Source: Camellia lanceoleosa (taxonomy: Eukaryota; Streptophyta; Magnoliopsida; Ericales; Theaceae). Taken from it: a DNA stretch of 64,000 bases. The notes beneath the pieces are model-generated. The model did no database searches and was not told the DNA's origin. It was given only the letters and a program-made list of their open reading frames with translations. Below are positions 34,444 to 45,899 of this stretch, one piece after another. The stretch spans positions 170,390,101-170,454,100 of the forward strand of contig CM045758.1 of assembly GCA_025200525.1 (NCBI GenBank), read 5' to 3'. The position numbers were made by a program, and so were the translations under genes. Within the stretch, counting starts at the first letter, position 1; the number at the start of each line of letters is the position of its first letter.

Positions 34444-36854
34444 TCATTGCGACTTTGCTCTTATTCTGTTGCCTTCTTTCTTCTCTTCTGGTAGGCTGCT
34501 GTCTTTTAGGAACAGTATGATGGAATCCATCCAAGAAGGGCCTAACTCTGCACAACATACCTCTTCTGCTTCGGGGTCTTCTATGCTTGGTCTAGGTAGG
34601 TAGTCGATCAGTAATGGATGAGGGATGGAGGTGTCTGCCATTGAGGCGAAGCCTGCCAGTTTGTCTGCTCTGCTGTTTTCCTCCCTGTCGATTTGTTCTA
34701 TCCTGATTACATCAAATTTTTTGACTTCTGTTCTGACTAACTCTTGGTACTTGATCATTCTGTCATCCTTTACTTCGTAGTCGCCAGATATTTGGTTTAC
34801 CACCAGCTGTGAGTCGCTATAGACCATTAGCTCGGTGGTCTTCATGTGGAATGCTGATTTGAGACCTGCAAGAAGTGCTTCATACTCTGCTTCGTTGTTT
34901 GATGTTGGGAAGCCAAGGTTGATCGCCTGTTCCACTATTAGGCCGTCTGGAGAGATGAGCACTATGCCAAGCCCTGCTCCATGTCGGTTGGATGCTCCAT
35001 CTACAAAGAGTTTCCACATCTCTCCCACGAACAACTTCCAGCAAGTAGAGGGATCAGATGATGCCTTGGGATCTTCCTTGCTGCAGGTGTCTTCTTCAAG
35101 GTCCATGCTTGCTGTTTGCTCCTTGCCATCTGGTTGTGCCAAGTCTTGTTTTGTTGGTGAGTCTTGACTTGGTGCAGCATGGTTTGTTTTTTCCTTCCTT
35201 TCTTTATTCTGGTCTACCTTGGGGCCTGACTGAGTAACTAGTACTAGGGGTTGCGTTATTCCAACGTCAACTTCCATCCCTAGTTCGGTTGTTTCAGTTA
35301 GGTCGACTGGGCAGATGTGATGACTCCTTGGTGTGAATTCTGTGACAAAATCTGCCAATGCTTGGGCTTTTACTGCTGTTCTGGGTTGGAACTTGATGTC
35401 AAATTGTCCCAACTCTACTGCCCACTTCAGGATTCGCCCAGAAAAGTTTGCCCTCTCAAACAAAGCTTTTAATGGGAAAGCTGTGAGGACAACTATAGTG
35501 TGGGTGTGAAAGTAATGCGACAACTTCCTTGAGGCCATCATCAGGGCCAATGCTAGTTTCTCCAGTGGTAAGTACCTTGTTTCAGCGCTCAGTAATGTCT
35601 TGCTGACATAGTAGATGGGAAGATGTTGGATTCCTTCTGCGTGGACTAATACTGCGCTAATTGCATGCTGCGAGACTGTCAGGTATAAGAAGAGTTCTTC
35701 TCCAGGGATTGGAGTTACGAGTAATGGTGGAGAAGACATGCATTCCTTCAATCTTTCCAGAGCTTGGTCGCATTCGTCGTCCCATTCAAACTTGGCTTTC
35801 AGAGCATGGAAGAATGGTCGTAGCCTGTCTGACGACCGGCTTATGAACCGGTTGAGCGCTGACCATGCCGTGAGATCTTTGCACTTCTTTCTTTGGTCGA
35901 TCTCTCCAACTCCTGAATAGCCTTGATCTGAGAAAGGTCTGCTTCTATACCTCGGTTGGTCACCAAGAAGCCTAGGAATTTGCCAGATCCTACTCCGAAC
36001 GCACACTTAGACGCGTTGAGGCGCACTTATGCTTCTTCAGGATCTCGAACATCTCTCCTAGGTCCTTGAGGTGGTCATTCTCATCTTTGCTTTTGACCAC
36101 CATATTGTCGATGTAAGCCTCCATTGTCCTGCCTAACAATGGTTCAAACATCTTGGTGACCATTCTTTGAAACGTCGCCCCTGTGTTCTTTAGGCCAAAG
36201 GGCATGACCTTGTAGCAGTATAGTCTTCTTGGCGTGGTGAAGGATGTGACCCCCTGGTCTGGTTCGTGCATGGCAATTTGATGGCAGCCTCTGTATGCGT
36301 CCAGAAAGCTAAGTCGGTTGTGCCCCGCCGTTAAGTCTACCAAAGCTGTCTTTTGGGCACGCCTTGTTGACTGTCTTATAGTCGACGCAGACGCGCCACT
36401 TGTCATTCTTCTTTGGCACTACGACTGTGTTGGAGATCCATCTGGGGTAGTGCACCTCTCTGATTGCCCCAGCCTCCAACAAGTTTCTTACTTCTTCCGC
36501 CACTATCTCGGCGTGGTGGAGTGCCGATCTACGGGTGCGTTGGATGATTGGTCTGGCGGATGGGTGGACGTTGAGTTGGTGGCAGATGAAGTTGGGGTCA
36601 ATGCTTGGCATGTCGTATGGTGTCCAAGTGAACACTTCGATATTGGAGGTCAAAAATTTGAATACCTCCAGTCTCTCGGTGCTGGACAACGATGAGCCAA
36701 GCAAAAAGAACTTATCTGGGTTCTTTTCGTCTGTTCTTACCTCCACCAAGTCTTCCACCGCTTTCTGGCTAGCCGCTTTGCCAATATCTGCGAATAGTTC
36801 ATTACTCTCTGGTTCCTCCACCGAATGAACGTATCCTTTGGCGGCCGTTGCCAT
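34444..36854 (-). pseudogene. Tat reverse transcriptase and RNase H, frameshifted
   Basis: Three overlapping frames together give one RT-RNase H module. The N-terminal part has DMPSIDP and SNTVVVPKKNDKWRVCVDY; the centre has LDAYRGCHQIAMHEPD and PFGLKNTGATFQRMV; the active-site box is YIDNMVVKSK, where the second Asp of the usual YxDD is Asn. The following frame holds the connection region ([30 protein letters not shown]) and an RNase H domain with [21 protein letters not shown] and [12 protein letters not shown]. Frame changes lie near 36350, 36030 and 35880. The order and sequence are typical of Tat elements. Confidence 0.92.
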
Positions 36855-36899
36855 TCACTAGGACGGCTAATCGCCGACATGATCTGGTCTCCATAGACT

Positions 36900-37480
36900 T
36901 CTTCTATTACTCCGGTGTCGTTGGGGAACCGCATTACTTGGTGGTAGGAGGACGCCACCGAGCGCATGGCATGCAGCCATGTTCTGCCCAAGATGATATT
37001 GTAAGTGGAGGGGACCTTCAACACCCAGAACTTCACTTGTTTTGTCACACTCCCTGCTCTGACTGGGAGGATTATTTTGCCGACGGGCTATTCTGGCATG
37101 GAGTTGAATCCGATCAGGGGAGATACGGCGGGTGCCAAGTCTTTATCTTGTAACTTTAATTGTTTAAAGGTTTCGTAGTACATGATTTCACATGAACTAC
37201 CCCGTCAATCGAATCCGCAGCGTCAAAATCCTTGACTCGGAGAGTGACGACCAGGGCGTCATTGTGAGGGCAATATATCCTTGCCAAGTCTTTATCCGAA
37301 AAAGACATGACATTCGTGGCCTCTGTCTTCCCCTTCTTGATGGTGGGTTTGGCACTTAGCACTTCTCTCAAGTGCTCAGCCTTTTTGATTGATCCTCTGA
37401 GCTCACATACACGCTCAGGTTCAAAGACTCCATGTATTACGTTGATTACGCCCTGAGGTGGGGCGTCAATTGGCATACCA
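36900..37480 (-). pseudogene. Tat protease region, broken
   Basis: Minus-strand frames at 37156-37476 and 36737-37048 hold the segment before RT. The downstream part VPSTYNIILGRTWLHAM is a typical flap/C-terminal motif of Tat proteases. The expected Asp-Ser-Gly active site near 37200 is interrupted by a small deletion and frame change, and a stop follows. Confidence 0.75.
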
Positions 37481-37497
37481 TTGGGGTTATTATGGTC

Positions 37498-39180
37498 CTA
37501 GGGGGCTGGTTGCGCCCCTCCTTCAATGTATTTATGTAGGTGGCCTGCTGCCACAAACTCCTCCAGATGCTGTCTTAATGGCGTGCAGTTTTCAGTGCTG
37601 TGCCCCTTTTCTTTATGGAAGGTGCACCGTGACCTATCATCGTAATCCTTCTGAGCCTCGCCTAGCTTGGCTGGCCACTTGACGAAAGGCTCGTCTCGAA
37701 TCTCGCTAAGTATTCGGTAGATCGGTTTCTTGAAAACTGTGGTTATAGCAGTGCGGACTCGCAACCATCTTTTGTCCTGGTCTTCTCCGTTGTTTCTTCT
37801 GCCACATCCGTTTCTGTTCGAACGGTCTACCGTGTTGACCTTTGTTGAGGTCTTCTTTTCTGGTGCTGTGGTTGCGCTAGATTTTGCTTTGGCACGTGCG
37901 TCATCCTCTTCCACCCTGATGTGCTGATGCACTCTTTCCATCAGGGCTTCCATGGTGAGGGACGGTGTCATGGTAATTGAGTCCCTTAGTCTGTTGCCCA
38001 CTAGAAGGCCCTTTTTATATTGTGCAATGGCGAGATTGGTGGGGCAGTCCCCAATCTGGTTGAAGGTCTCTTAGTAGTGACTGTTGTATGATCTTAGGGT
38101 CTTCTTGTCGCCCATGTCGATGGAGAGTAGCTGGTCGATCTCCACCAGAGTTTTAGTGTTTGTTCGGAACCTTGTCACGAAGGCCTCCGCCAATTGCGCC
38201 CAGGAGGCTATGCTGCCCTCAGGAAGTTTCTCAAACCAAGTCAGGCCTAGGTCGCCAAGGCTCGAGGGGAATAGGATGCACATGAGGGCCTTGTTCCGTC
38301 GGTATACAGCCATGACCTGGCGAAAGTGGCTTAGGTGTGAGTAGGGGTCTGTCTTCCCTTCGTACGTGGTGAATTTGGGCTGTAGGAAGCCTGACGGCAG
38401 GGGTGCATTCTCTATTGTCGGAACGAATGGTGAGGTCTGCAGCCTCGCCAATGCCTTATCTGTTGGTTCGTAGGCAGGGCGCGGTATTGGCATTCCAACC
38501 TCGACGCTTCCGTGCGTCCGAGGAGCCAACCACTGCAAGGCAGAAATTCTATGTAGATCACGTGCTCTGGCATCCTCCCTCCATCGTGCCTTCTCTTCTA
38601 GAACGGATCGTAGGTCGGACGATTTGGGAAACTCCGTTTGTCTAGACCTTGTTTGGTGCGTATGCGAGGGCCATTATGTGCTTCCCTCAGTGTAGGACCT
38701 CTCAGATCTCGTCCTCTCAGACCTGGAGTGACGAGTTCTAAAAGATCTGGATTGCGTATCGCCTGTCCTGAGGCTCTTGTTCTCTGCTTAAGAGGGTGTA
38801 GTATTCCTACTACGACCTTCCGAGTGGCGAAGGGGCGTCTTGTTTGTGCGCCCCTCTCCTGTCGCCACTCCTTTTCCTTTTACCTAGCGCTTAAGAGATT
38901 CCATGTCCGCCGCCATCCGACGAATCAATTCGTCTTGTTCCCTGACACGATCCTCCAAAGTTTGAGGATCAATCCTTCGCCGTTGTCTTTCTGGGCTTTG
39001 CAAACGAAAGTGATGGGGGCTATTAGCCCGCCTTTTACCCCTCGCATCCCTTCTGGAATTTTGTCTTTGTAGTTCCAGGTTTGCCATGGGAGTGACCAAG
39101 GGTAGACCTTCGCGCCTCGCACCCCCTTCTGGAGTTAGTCCGTCAAGGGCGGACTGTGGTAACTCTTCGTTGTTTGCCAT
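37498..39180 (-). pseudogene. Tat gag, broken
   Basis: Starts with MANNEELPQSALDGL at 39180 and runs in pieces (38884-39180, 38071-38538, 37498-38001) separated by stops. The middle piece carries the conserved capsid-like WFEKLPEGSIASWAQLAEAF and the last piece a knuckle-like CTFHKEKGHSTENC. An early stop lies directly after MESLKR. The protein would form the particle that packages element RNA. Confidence 0.88.
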
Positions 39181-39230
39181 CGATTTTTGAGAGAAAAAGC
39201 TTGATCAAGAGGTTATGTTCTTGTCTGTAT

Positions 39231-39247
39231 TCCCACAGACGGCGCCA
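39231..39247 (-). other. Primer-binding site of the Tat element
   Basis: On the minus strand, TGGCGCCGTCTGTGGGA begins two bases inside the 5' LTR end. Tat-type elements commonly show a TGGCGCC-type site here. Confidence 0.75.
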
Positions 39248-39249
39248 AT

Positions 39250-39942
39250 TGTACGGGAAAGAAATACACCTTCTCGTATAATCCTGTTGATCAAATCTGC
39301 GCTCCTCCGTACGACGTCGCTTTATCACCTGAAAACACAAACGTGAGCTAGCCGGCGGGTGTGTGCCGGAAATCTCTCCGATGCCTAAGTCAGTAAGCTT
39401 GACAAATAGACAAAAGCTCTGTGTGTTCAGAAAACAAAGTTGTGTTACCTCTCCACAGGTGATGTTGGTGAGCTTTTATAAGTTTCGTGTGGCACAATCC
39501 TAGTAGGACTCTTACTGTTCCATATAGAGTCCTCCTAGGATTCATACTCCTGAAGGATAATGCTTATCCTTCAACACCCCCCTCACTGCTTAAACCAAGA
39601 GAGATGGTTTTATCACAGCCGAACTACAATACAACCGAAATAACCCTACCATACTATATAGGCAGGTAAGGCCGATCTAACTACTAGTTCGGCTCTTCCC
39701 TTCCTTGCTTCTATCCCGGCTGCGAATGCTTAGACTGAGCTATCCATAGAAATGTCAAGCTGAACTAACTTAAATAGTCCTGAAGAAGGTTCTCTCATAC
39801 TCCGGTTAGAGGAGATGACCGGGCTACCCCCATGCCCATCTGACAACCGAACTAACCGTAGTATCCACTGTCTTTCGTATTTGGTCCTATCTCAGCCCAA
39901 CACCTAGTTCGGCCCAATTTATATATAGAAATTACCCTCTCA
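39250..39942 (-). repeat. 5' LTR of the Tat element
   Basis: Direct repeat of 28292-29002, shorter by 18 bp because of one small deletion. Remaining differences are scattered substitutions, many C/T or G/A by eye. Confidence 0.95.
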
Positions 39943-39947
39943 ATGGA

Positions 39948-40527
39948 GACTCTCAATTTTAGGATCTTCATGACCTCTAAAATGAGCTGAATCATTCATG
40001 TGAGAGAGATAAAAAAAAAAAAAACAAACAAACAGACAGATAGATAAGTGGTCCAAATCATTTTGGGAGTCTTGGGGTCTCCAAAAATGAGGTCTCAATT
40101 ATTTTTGTAAAGAAAAACATATCTTTTGATAATTGGCTTAAAAGTCAATTTTTTAATATTTTGATTTTTTTTTAAGTCACATTATTTCTTTATTTTTTTA
40201 CACATTTAAAAAAAAATTAATTTTTAACTTATTTCCTAAAATAGACGTTCTGAAAATGGGAGTAATGTCTTTTCAGTTATGTCACAAAATCTAAATAAAT
40301 GGATCTGCAAGGCAATGGCAGATTTTCTTCTTTGAAAAATCTGGAAGATAACCGCCCAACTTGCATGGTGAAACATAAATGACAACCAAAAAGTAGAACA
40401 TTCGAAGTTTCGAGCATTCTTTCGGTTCATCTGTCACCACAATGTTATTCAACCATTAATCAAGAAATAATAAACTATAAACCTAGAATATCTATTCTGA
40501 ATTTTACTTTAAAATATCAATATATAA
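39948..40527. other. Intergenic DNA with duplicated flank
   Basis: 40247-40470 is similar to 19850-20040 (GAGTAATGTCTTTTCA, TATGTCACAAAATCT, CTTTGAAAAATCTGG). No gene. Confidence 0.55.
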
Positions 40528-41306
40528 TGGGTAAATTATACTAAAGGTCCCTATAGTGTAGGATTTGTATCACTTTGATCCTTAATTTTTTAATTGACAC
40601 ATTTGATTCTAAATTTTGAATCTTGTTCGAAATAAGAACAATTGAATATACTATTACTTAATTTTAAGGGCAAAGTCGTTAATTTGATAAAATATAAATT
40701 AATTTAACAAAAATAAATATCAAAATATATTTTAAAATTTTTAAAAATTATTTCTACCCACTAATTATAAAATTATGTAAAATTGATAAATCTTTTACAC
40801 ATTTATTTATTTATTTATTTTTACCAAATTAATTTTTATTATGTGTTTGGACAATGATCATGTAAGATATCATTATTAAACCAATCCATTAAATCAAAAA
40901 ATTCAAACTAAAAACATTTCATATATTAAATATATCGATTACACACTAAAAACCTAGCAACCACCCATTACATGATCATCATCCAAACACATAATAAAAA
41001 TTAATTTGGTAAATAAAATAAATAAATAAAAATATAAAAAATTTATCAATTTTACAAAATTTTATCTTTGATAGATATAAGTAATTTTTAAAAATTTAAA
41101 AATATTTTTTTGGCATTTATTTTTGTCAAATTAGTTTATATTTTATCAAATTAACGACTTTGCTCTTGAAATTGAGCAATGATATATTCAATTGTTCTTA
41201 TTTGGAATAAATTCAAAATTTATGGTCAAATATGTCACAATTGAAAAGTTAAAGATTAAAATGACACAAATCTCAAATTATAAAAACAGTTAGTATAATT
41301 CACTCA
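40528..41306. mobile_element. Foldback MITE, member 2, with long inverted arms
   Basis: The two halves are imperfect inverted copies. For example GCAAAGTCGTTAATTTGATA (40669 on) pairs with TATCAAATTAACGACTTTGC (41143-41162), and AAGAACAATTGAATATA pairs with TATATTCAATTGTTCTTA. It is non-coding; exact ends are uncertain. Confidence 0.8.
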
Positions 41307-41961
41307 TATATAATTTAGATTCATTTTATAAATAAATCTCGCAAAATGCTAATTTAATCTCCACTATACATTTAAAATATGTTCGTAACAGAGATTAAAC
41401 AAGTTTACACGCAAATGCAATGGTTAAAAAGAGCACTTACACATATCGTTGTTGAGTAAATTTATCAATGGTTAAAAAAAAGAAAAGGGTGAGATCTAGA
41501 AAAATATGAGCCTTACACCTTATCTCTCTGTTGTGTGTACATCTATTTCTTTGCACCATTTTTGGCCACACAACTCAATTATTACGCAGAACGAAGAAAC
41601 AGTATAGGTTATAGTCTCTTCGTTCAGAATGACTAATAGGATATCTTGATAATCTCTGTAAGGGACACTGCCTTAGACCTGCAGGAAGGTAGGGAGGATT
41701 TTTCTGCAACAAAAAAAAGAAAAAGAAAAGAAACAGTATAAAACGAGGCCAACTTTGATTGATTTTCAAATGGTGAGGTTATTTGGTAGTTTTGGAATAA
41801 TGTAGTTTTATCTAATTTATTTTGTGATATTTGTCTTGTTATTTGAAAAATAAAAATAATAAAAAAACACGTGTCCATGTTTCAAAAATATTAAAAGGGA
41901 GATATACCAATTGCTCATATTTAAGTACCACATGATTACTACATTAATACTAGGGTTTTGA
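41307..41961. other. Intergenic DNA
   Basis: AT-rich; minus-strand open frames at 41575-41878 are Phe-rich and not credible. Nothing else recognised. Confidence 0.5.
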
Positions 41962-42089
41962 TTTGTGGCACTAAATTGGGGGTACTAATGCCCCTAATTT
42001 TCATATAAGGCAAAAAAAAAAAAAAAAAACAAAACAGTTACCTGAAATAGAAATTAGGGGCATTAGTGCCCCCAATTTAGTGCCACAAA
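41962..42089. mobile_element. Small palindromic MITE
   Basis: TTTGTGGCACTAAATTGGGG at the left mirrors CCCCAATTTAGTGCCACAAA at the right. The inner arms TACTAATGCCCCTAATTT and AAATTAGGGGCATTAGT also pair. An A-run of about 19 lies in the loop. Confidence 0.8.
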
Positions 42090-42155
42090 ATATTTTCCTT
42101 AATACTAATCAATCATGTTTGCTTTGGCCTGTCTAGGGCGGGTTGGAGACTAAAA

Positions 42156-42690
42156 TCTATACTCTATACTATATATTAAGTAAAAGGGAGTTTTTAACCT
42201 CAAGCTTTGTGGGAGCTTCAATTTTTCAATCCAAATTTTTTGATTTTTTGATTTAAAAAAAAAATCTTAGCATTTATTAATTTCTCCCAACTCCCAAGTC
42301 TTTCCCTCATAATTATACTTTAATGCATTAAGAACAAGTATAAAAAAAATTCTTTAAAATCCAACACATATGAATTCCTTAAAAAGTCCCAACATATATC
42401 ATTATTATCCCTCATAATAACACTTTAATACATTAAGAACAAACATAAAAAAAAATTCTTAAAAAGTCAAACACATATAATTATTATCAAAATATTAAAC
42501 TTTAATATAATATAATAAAAAAAAAGACATTTAATTTCTTGAAAAGTCCAACACATATGATTATTATCAAAATATTAAACTTTAATATAATATAAAAAAG
42601 GAAAAAAAAAAAAAAGTCATTTAAAAATCACAATTTACATATATAGATAATTGTAAATACAATCCATGCATAGCATGGGTGATATGCTAG
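42156..42690 (+). mobile_element. Non-autonomous Helitron
   Basis: Starts with TC after an A (TCTATACTCTATACTATATA) and ends CTAG followed by T. The 3' hairpin CCATGC-ATA-GCATGG (42664-42678) lies 12 bases before the CTAG end, as in plant Helitrons. No coding capacity. Confidence 0.8.
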
Positions 42691-42839
42691 TAATTAATAA
42701 AGATAAAATAGGTCCCAATAATGGGATATTTATCAATAAATCTTATTTCACAAACAAGTACTCTAATTATTCCTAAATTTTTTCTATTGATTTGTTAAGT
42801 CCTATAGTAGAGAATTTCTTTCTGTATGGTCCTATTTTT

Positions 42840-43575
42840 GGGTGTCTCTATTTACACACCATATTTCATCTCAAGGCACACCACTACTCAAGGCACACTT
42901 TTAGTAATTTGATAAATAAGAAATTTGCTCAATACATATCACAATCTTCCATCTTTACTCTTACTTACACACCCCACCCACAATCTTACATTTTTATCCT
43001 TACTCGTTCACACACTGCACCCAAGATCTTCAATCTTCCACTTCCTTACCAAAAAAAAATTATTAAATTTTTATCCTTCTAGTCAATTACATTTTTAGCC
43101 TTCATATAAATTTCTCAATCTACACAACACAAATTTTATTACGAGTTGCAATGTTAGCAGTGAAGGAAAGGGCAATGCGAGTTGTTGTCATGGCAAGAAC
43201 GCAAATGGATTGGGGATGGAAACAAAAAGGGAATGGTGTCGGTCGGAGGGTAACGGCGGCAGAAAGAGGTAAGATGGCTAACGGCAATGGTTGATGGCGG
43301 CAGCAGCTGCGGGATAGAGTTAGGGTTAGGGTTATAGTTAGAAAAGATGAGGATATTTTGGGAATATTTAAAAAATGATAGTGTGTATTAAGTGAAAAAT
43401 AAAAAATCAAAATTGGGTGTAGTGTGCAATGAGTAATTGGTGTGTATTACATAAGGTGTGTATCATAACCCTTCATCCTTTGTGGTCATTTTACATTAGG
43501 TTAATATTGTAATAAAAAATAAACTAATTAATGGTGTGCCTTGAAATGAAATGTGGTGTATAAATAGAGGCACCC
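42840..43575. mobile_element. Mutator-like element (possible Pack-MULE), 9-bp TSD
   Basis: Inverted ends of over 40 bp begin GGGTGTCTCTATTTACACACC at the left, with a matching right end. The nine bases outside are CCTATTTTT (42831-42839) and CTTATTTTT (43576-43584), eight of nine alike, which fits Mutator-like insertion. Inside, 43140-43335 is GC-richer (GTCGGTCGGAGGGTAACGG, GGCGGCAGCAGCTGCGG) and, read on the minus strand, looks like a 5' leader of a captured gene. No known protein was identified. Confidence 0.75.
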
Positions 43576-43614
43576 CTTATTTTTTATTTTGGTAGTGTTT
43601 TGATGGACAACTAT

Positions 43615-44459
43615 ATCATTTTATTAATGTGATAAGCATGATGTGATACTCCAATGTGATAAGTATGAATATGACACTCCAATGATGTGACAGTTCAAAA
43701 AAATTAAAAATTCCTTAGTGTACTTTTCTTAAATGTGATAATGTGACGAATATGATATAACACCAAAAATTTTGCTCCAAAAATAAAAAAAATAAAAACT
43801 TTTTAATGTATTTTTTCCAAATGTGACAACGTGGCGGATATGATATGACACTTAAAAAAATAAAAACACTTTACTGTACTTTTCTCAAGTGTGACAACGT
43901 GGCAGGTATGACATGACACTCTAAAAAGAATTAAAAAATTTTTAGTGTACTTTTATCAAACATGACAACGTGATAGGTATGATGTGATACTTTAAAAAAA
44001 TAAAAAAACTCTTTAGTATACTTTTTCTAAATATGACAACGTGACGGATATGATCTGACATTGCAAAAAAATAAAAACTCCTTAATGTACTTTTCTCAAA
44101 TGTGACAACGTAGAACGTGACAACGTATAGCGGGCATGATATGACACTCTAAAAAAAATTAAAAACTCCTTAGTATACTTTTTTCAAACGTGACAACGTA
44201 ATGGGTATGATGTAACATTCTAAAAAAAATAAAAACTCCTTAGTGTACTTTCCCAAATCTGACAACGTAGCAAGTATGATGTGAAATTTCAAAAAAAATA
44301 TAAATTCTTTAGTATACTTTTCTCAAATGTGATAACATGGTGAGCATAATGTGACACTCTAAAAAAATTAAAAACTCCGTAGTGTATTTTTTCAAATGTG
44401 ACATATGACACTCCAACGTAGCGGGTATGACGTGACACTCTAAAAAAATTAAAAACTTT
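43615..44459 (+). repeat. ~70-bp minisatellite array, left part
   Basis: About eleven to twelve imperfect units with the pattern CTCCTTAGTGTACTTTTC, CAAATGTGACAACGTGGCGG, TATGATGTGACACTC, then AAAAAAATTAAAAA. The array continues at 47161 after an inserted CACTA element. Confidence 0.88.
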
Positions 44460-45342
44460 CACTACGACAAAACTAACTATTCACGACTTTAAGTTTACGG
44501 CATACATCAAATGCATGTCGTAATTAGTACATTATACGGCATTTTTTTTTTTGCAAGCCGTTAATATCTTTTCAATAACGACATACATAATATGTAAGTC
44601 ATTAATTCATATATTTATGGCATACAAAAACATGCCGTAAAAAATGTAAATTTTCACGACTTAAAAAATGTCGTAAAATATTTGCACTTAAGACGACATA
44701 CATTTCATGTTGTAAAATATTATAACTTTTTACGGCATGCATTAACATGTTGTGAAAACTTAAAAAAAAAAAAAAATTCAATTATATTTTTTTTATGGCA
44801 TGCAAAAGTATGCCGTAAAATATGCTTATTTTCATAGCATACAAAAATATGTCGTAAAATATTTGTACTTAAGAAGACATACATTTCATGTTGTGAAATA
44901 TTATAACTTTATATGACATGCATTAAAATGTCGTGAAAACTTTTATTAAATTTTTTTTCAATCCAATTATTATTATTTTTTGTTTGATTTAAAAAAGTTA
45001 ATGATTTCCAACCAAGCTTCTCCCCTTAAATTTTTCTAATTGAGGACAACATAAAAAATAATTTATACATTATTTTATAATTTAGTGTCTTTTAATAATT
45101 TATTTATTTTTTACTTTTTAGATATGCCTAATTTGGATATAACTAAAAAGTAAAATATTTATAAAAATATAATATATATCAAATGTATTAAATTTTATAT
45201 TTTTTTGAATTTAGTAATTTTTTAAAAAAATTAATAAATATTTTCATTCTAAGTATATGTAAATTATTTGAACTTAAAAAATAAAAAAAATATTTAAAAA
45301 CTTACAATAACCAAAAAAAAAAAAAAAAAAACTCAAAAACAT

Positions 45343-45500
45343 TCACTACAAAAAATTAAGATTTTAAAGACAAATTTTTAGAGACAAAAAAAATTTATCT
45401 GTAAAAATTATACTTTTAGAAACAAAATAAAAGAATTTAAAAAAAAATTAATCATGTTATTATATTTTAAGACAAAACTATTTGATTACAAAAGGGTTAA
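45343..45500 (+). mobile_element. Nested or partial CACTA-type MITE
   Basis: CACTACAAAAAATTAAGATT followed by TTTAGAGACAAAA closely resembles the complement of the right end of the MITE at 20904-21255. The other end was not found. Confidence 0.5.
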
Positions 45501-45589
45501 TGACTTTTTACGTACAATTTTGATTCGTCCCCAATAAACTCAACTGATGCATTATTTTATTTTATTTTGTTTTCATTCTTTCAACTTCA

Positions 45590-45619
45590 GTAGTCGGGAT
45601 TTCATTTCCTTCTCCACGC

Positions 45620-45660
<41 letters not shown>

Positions 45661-45899
45661 GTCCTAATTTCATTGTTCTCGGTAGTTTTTTGATTTCAAT
45701 CCCTCTCTCTCGCTATCGAATCCCTAATTTCATTGTTCTCAGTGGTTGTTGATTTCAATCCCTTTCTCTCGCGATCGAATCCCTGATGGCTGTGAGCACA
45801 AACTGATCATAGTGTTCTTCTGATCTCGTTGATTTCAACAATTAAGGAATAACATAGCATCTCTCTCCACTATGATTAGAAGTTTATTCACTTGAGCAG
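45590..45899 (+). other. Captured 5'-leader-like sequence with (TC)n and internal duplication
   Basis: A (TC)n run at about 45627-45657 is followed by two copies of a ~60-bp unit containing CTAATTTCATTGTTCTC and GATTTCAATCCC. It lies just upstream of the captured exons and is probably UTR or intron sequence of the same host gene. Confidence 0.5.

Larger units (their letters stand above)
28292..39942 (-). mobile_element. Full-length, decayed Tat-type Ty3/gypsy retrotransposon, TSD ATGGA
   Basis: Direct LTRs (28292-29002 and 39250-39942) enclose about 10.2 kb, with ATGGA directly outside both ends (28287-28291 and 39943-39947). gag and pol read on the minus strand in the order gag, protease, reverse transcriptase, RNase H, integrase, the Ty3/gypsy order. 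A three-exon gene reads on the plus strand between integrase and the 3' LTR; accessory antisense genes at this place are known for Grande/Retand-like Tat elements. Every coding module carries stops or frameshifts, so the copy is inactive. The intact ends make the annotation of the boundaries secure. Confidence 0.95.

Noticed and set aside
43317..43340. Telomere-like TTAGGGTTAGGG
   Set aside because: Only about two copies, of a non-plant type unit, inside a Mutator-like element.
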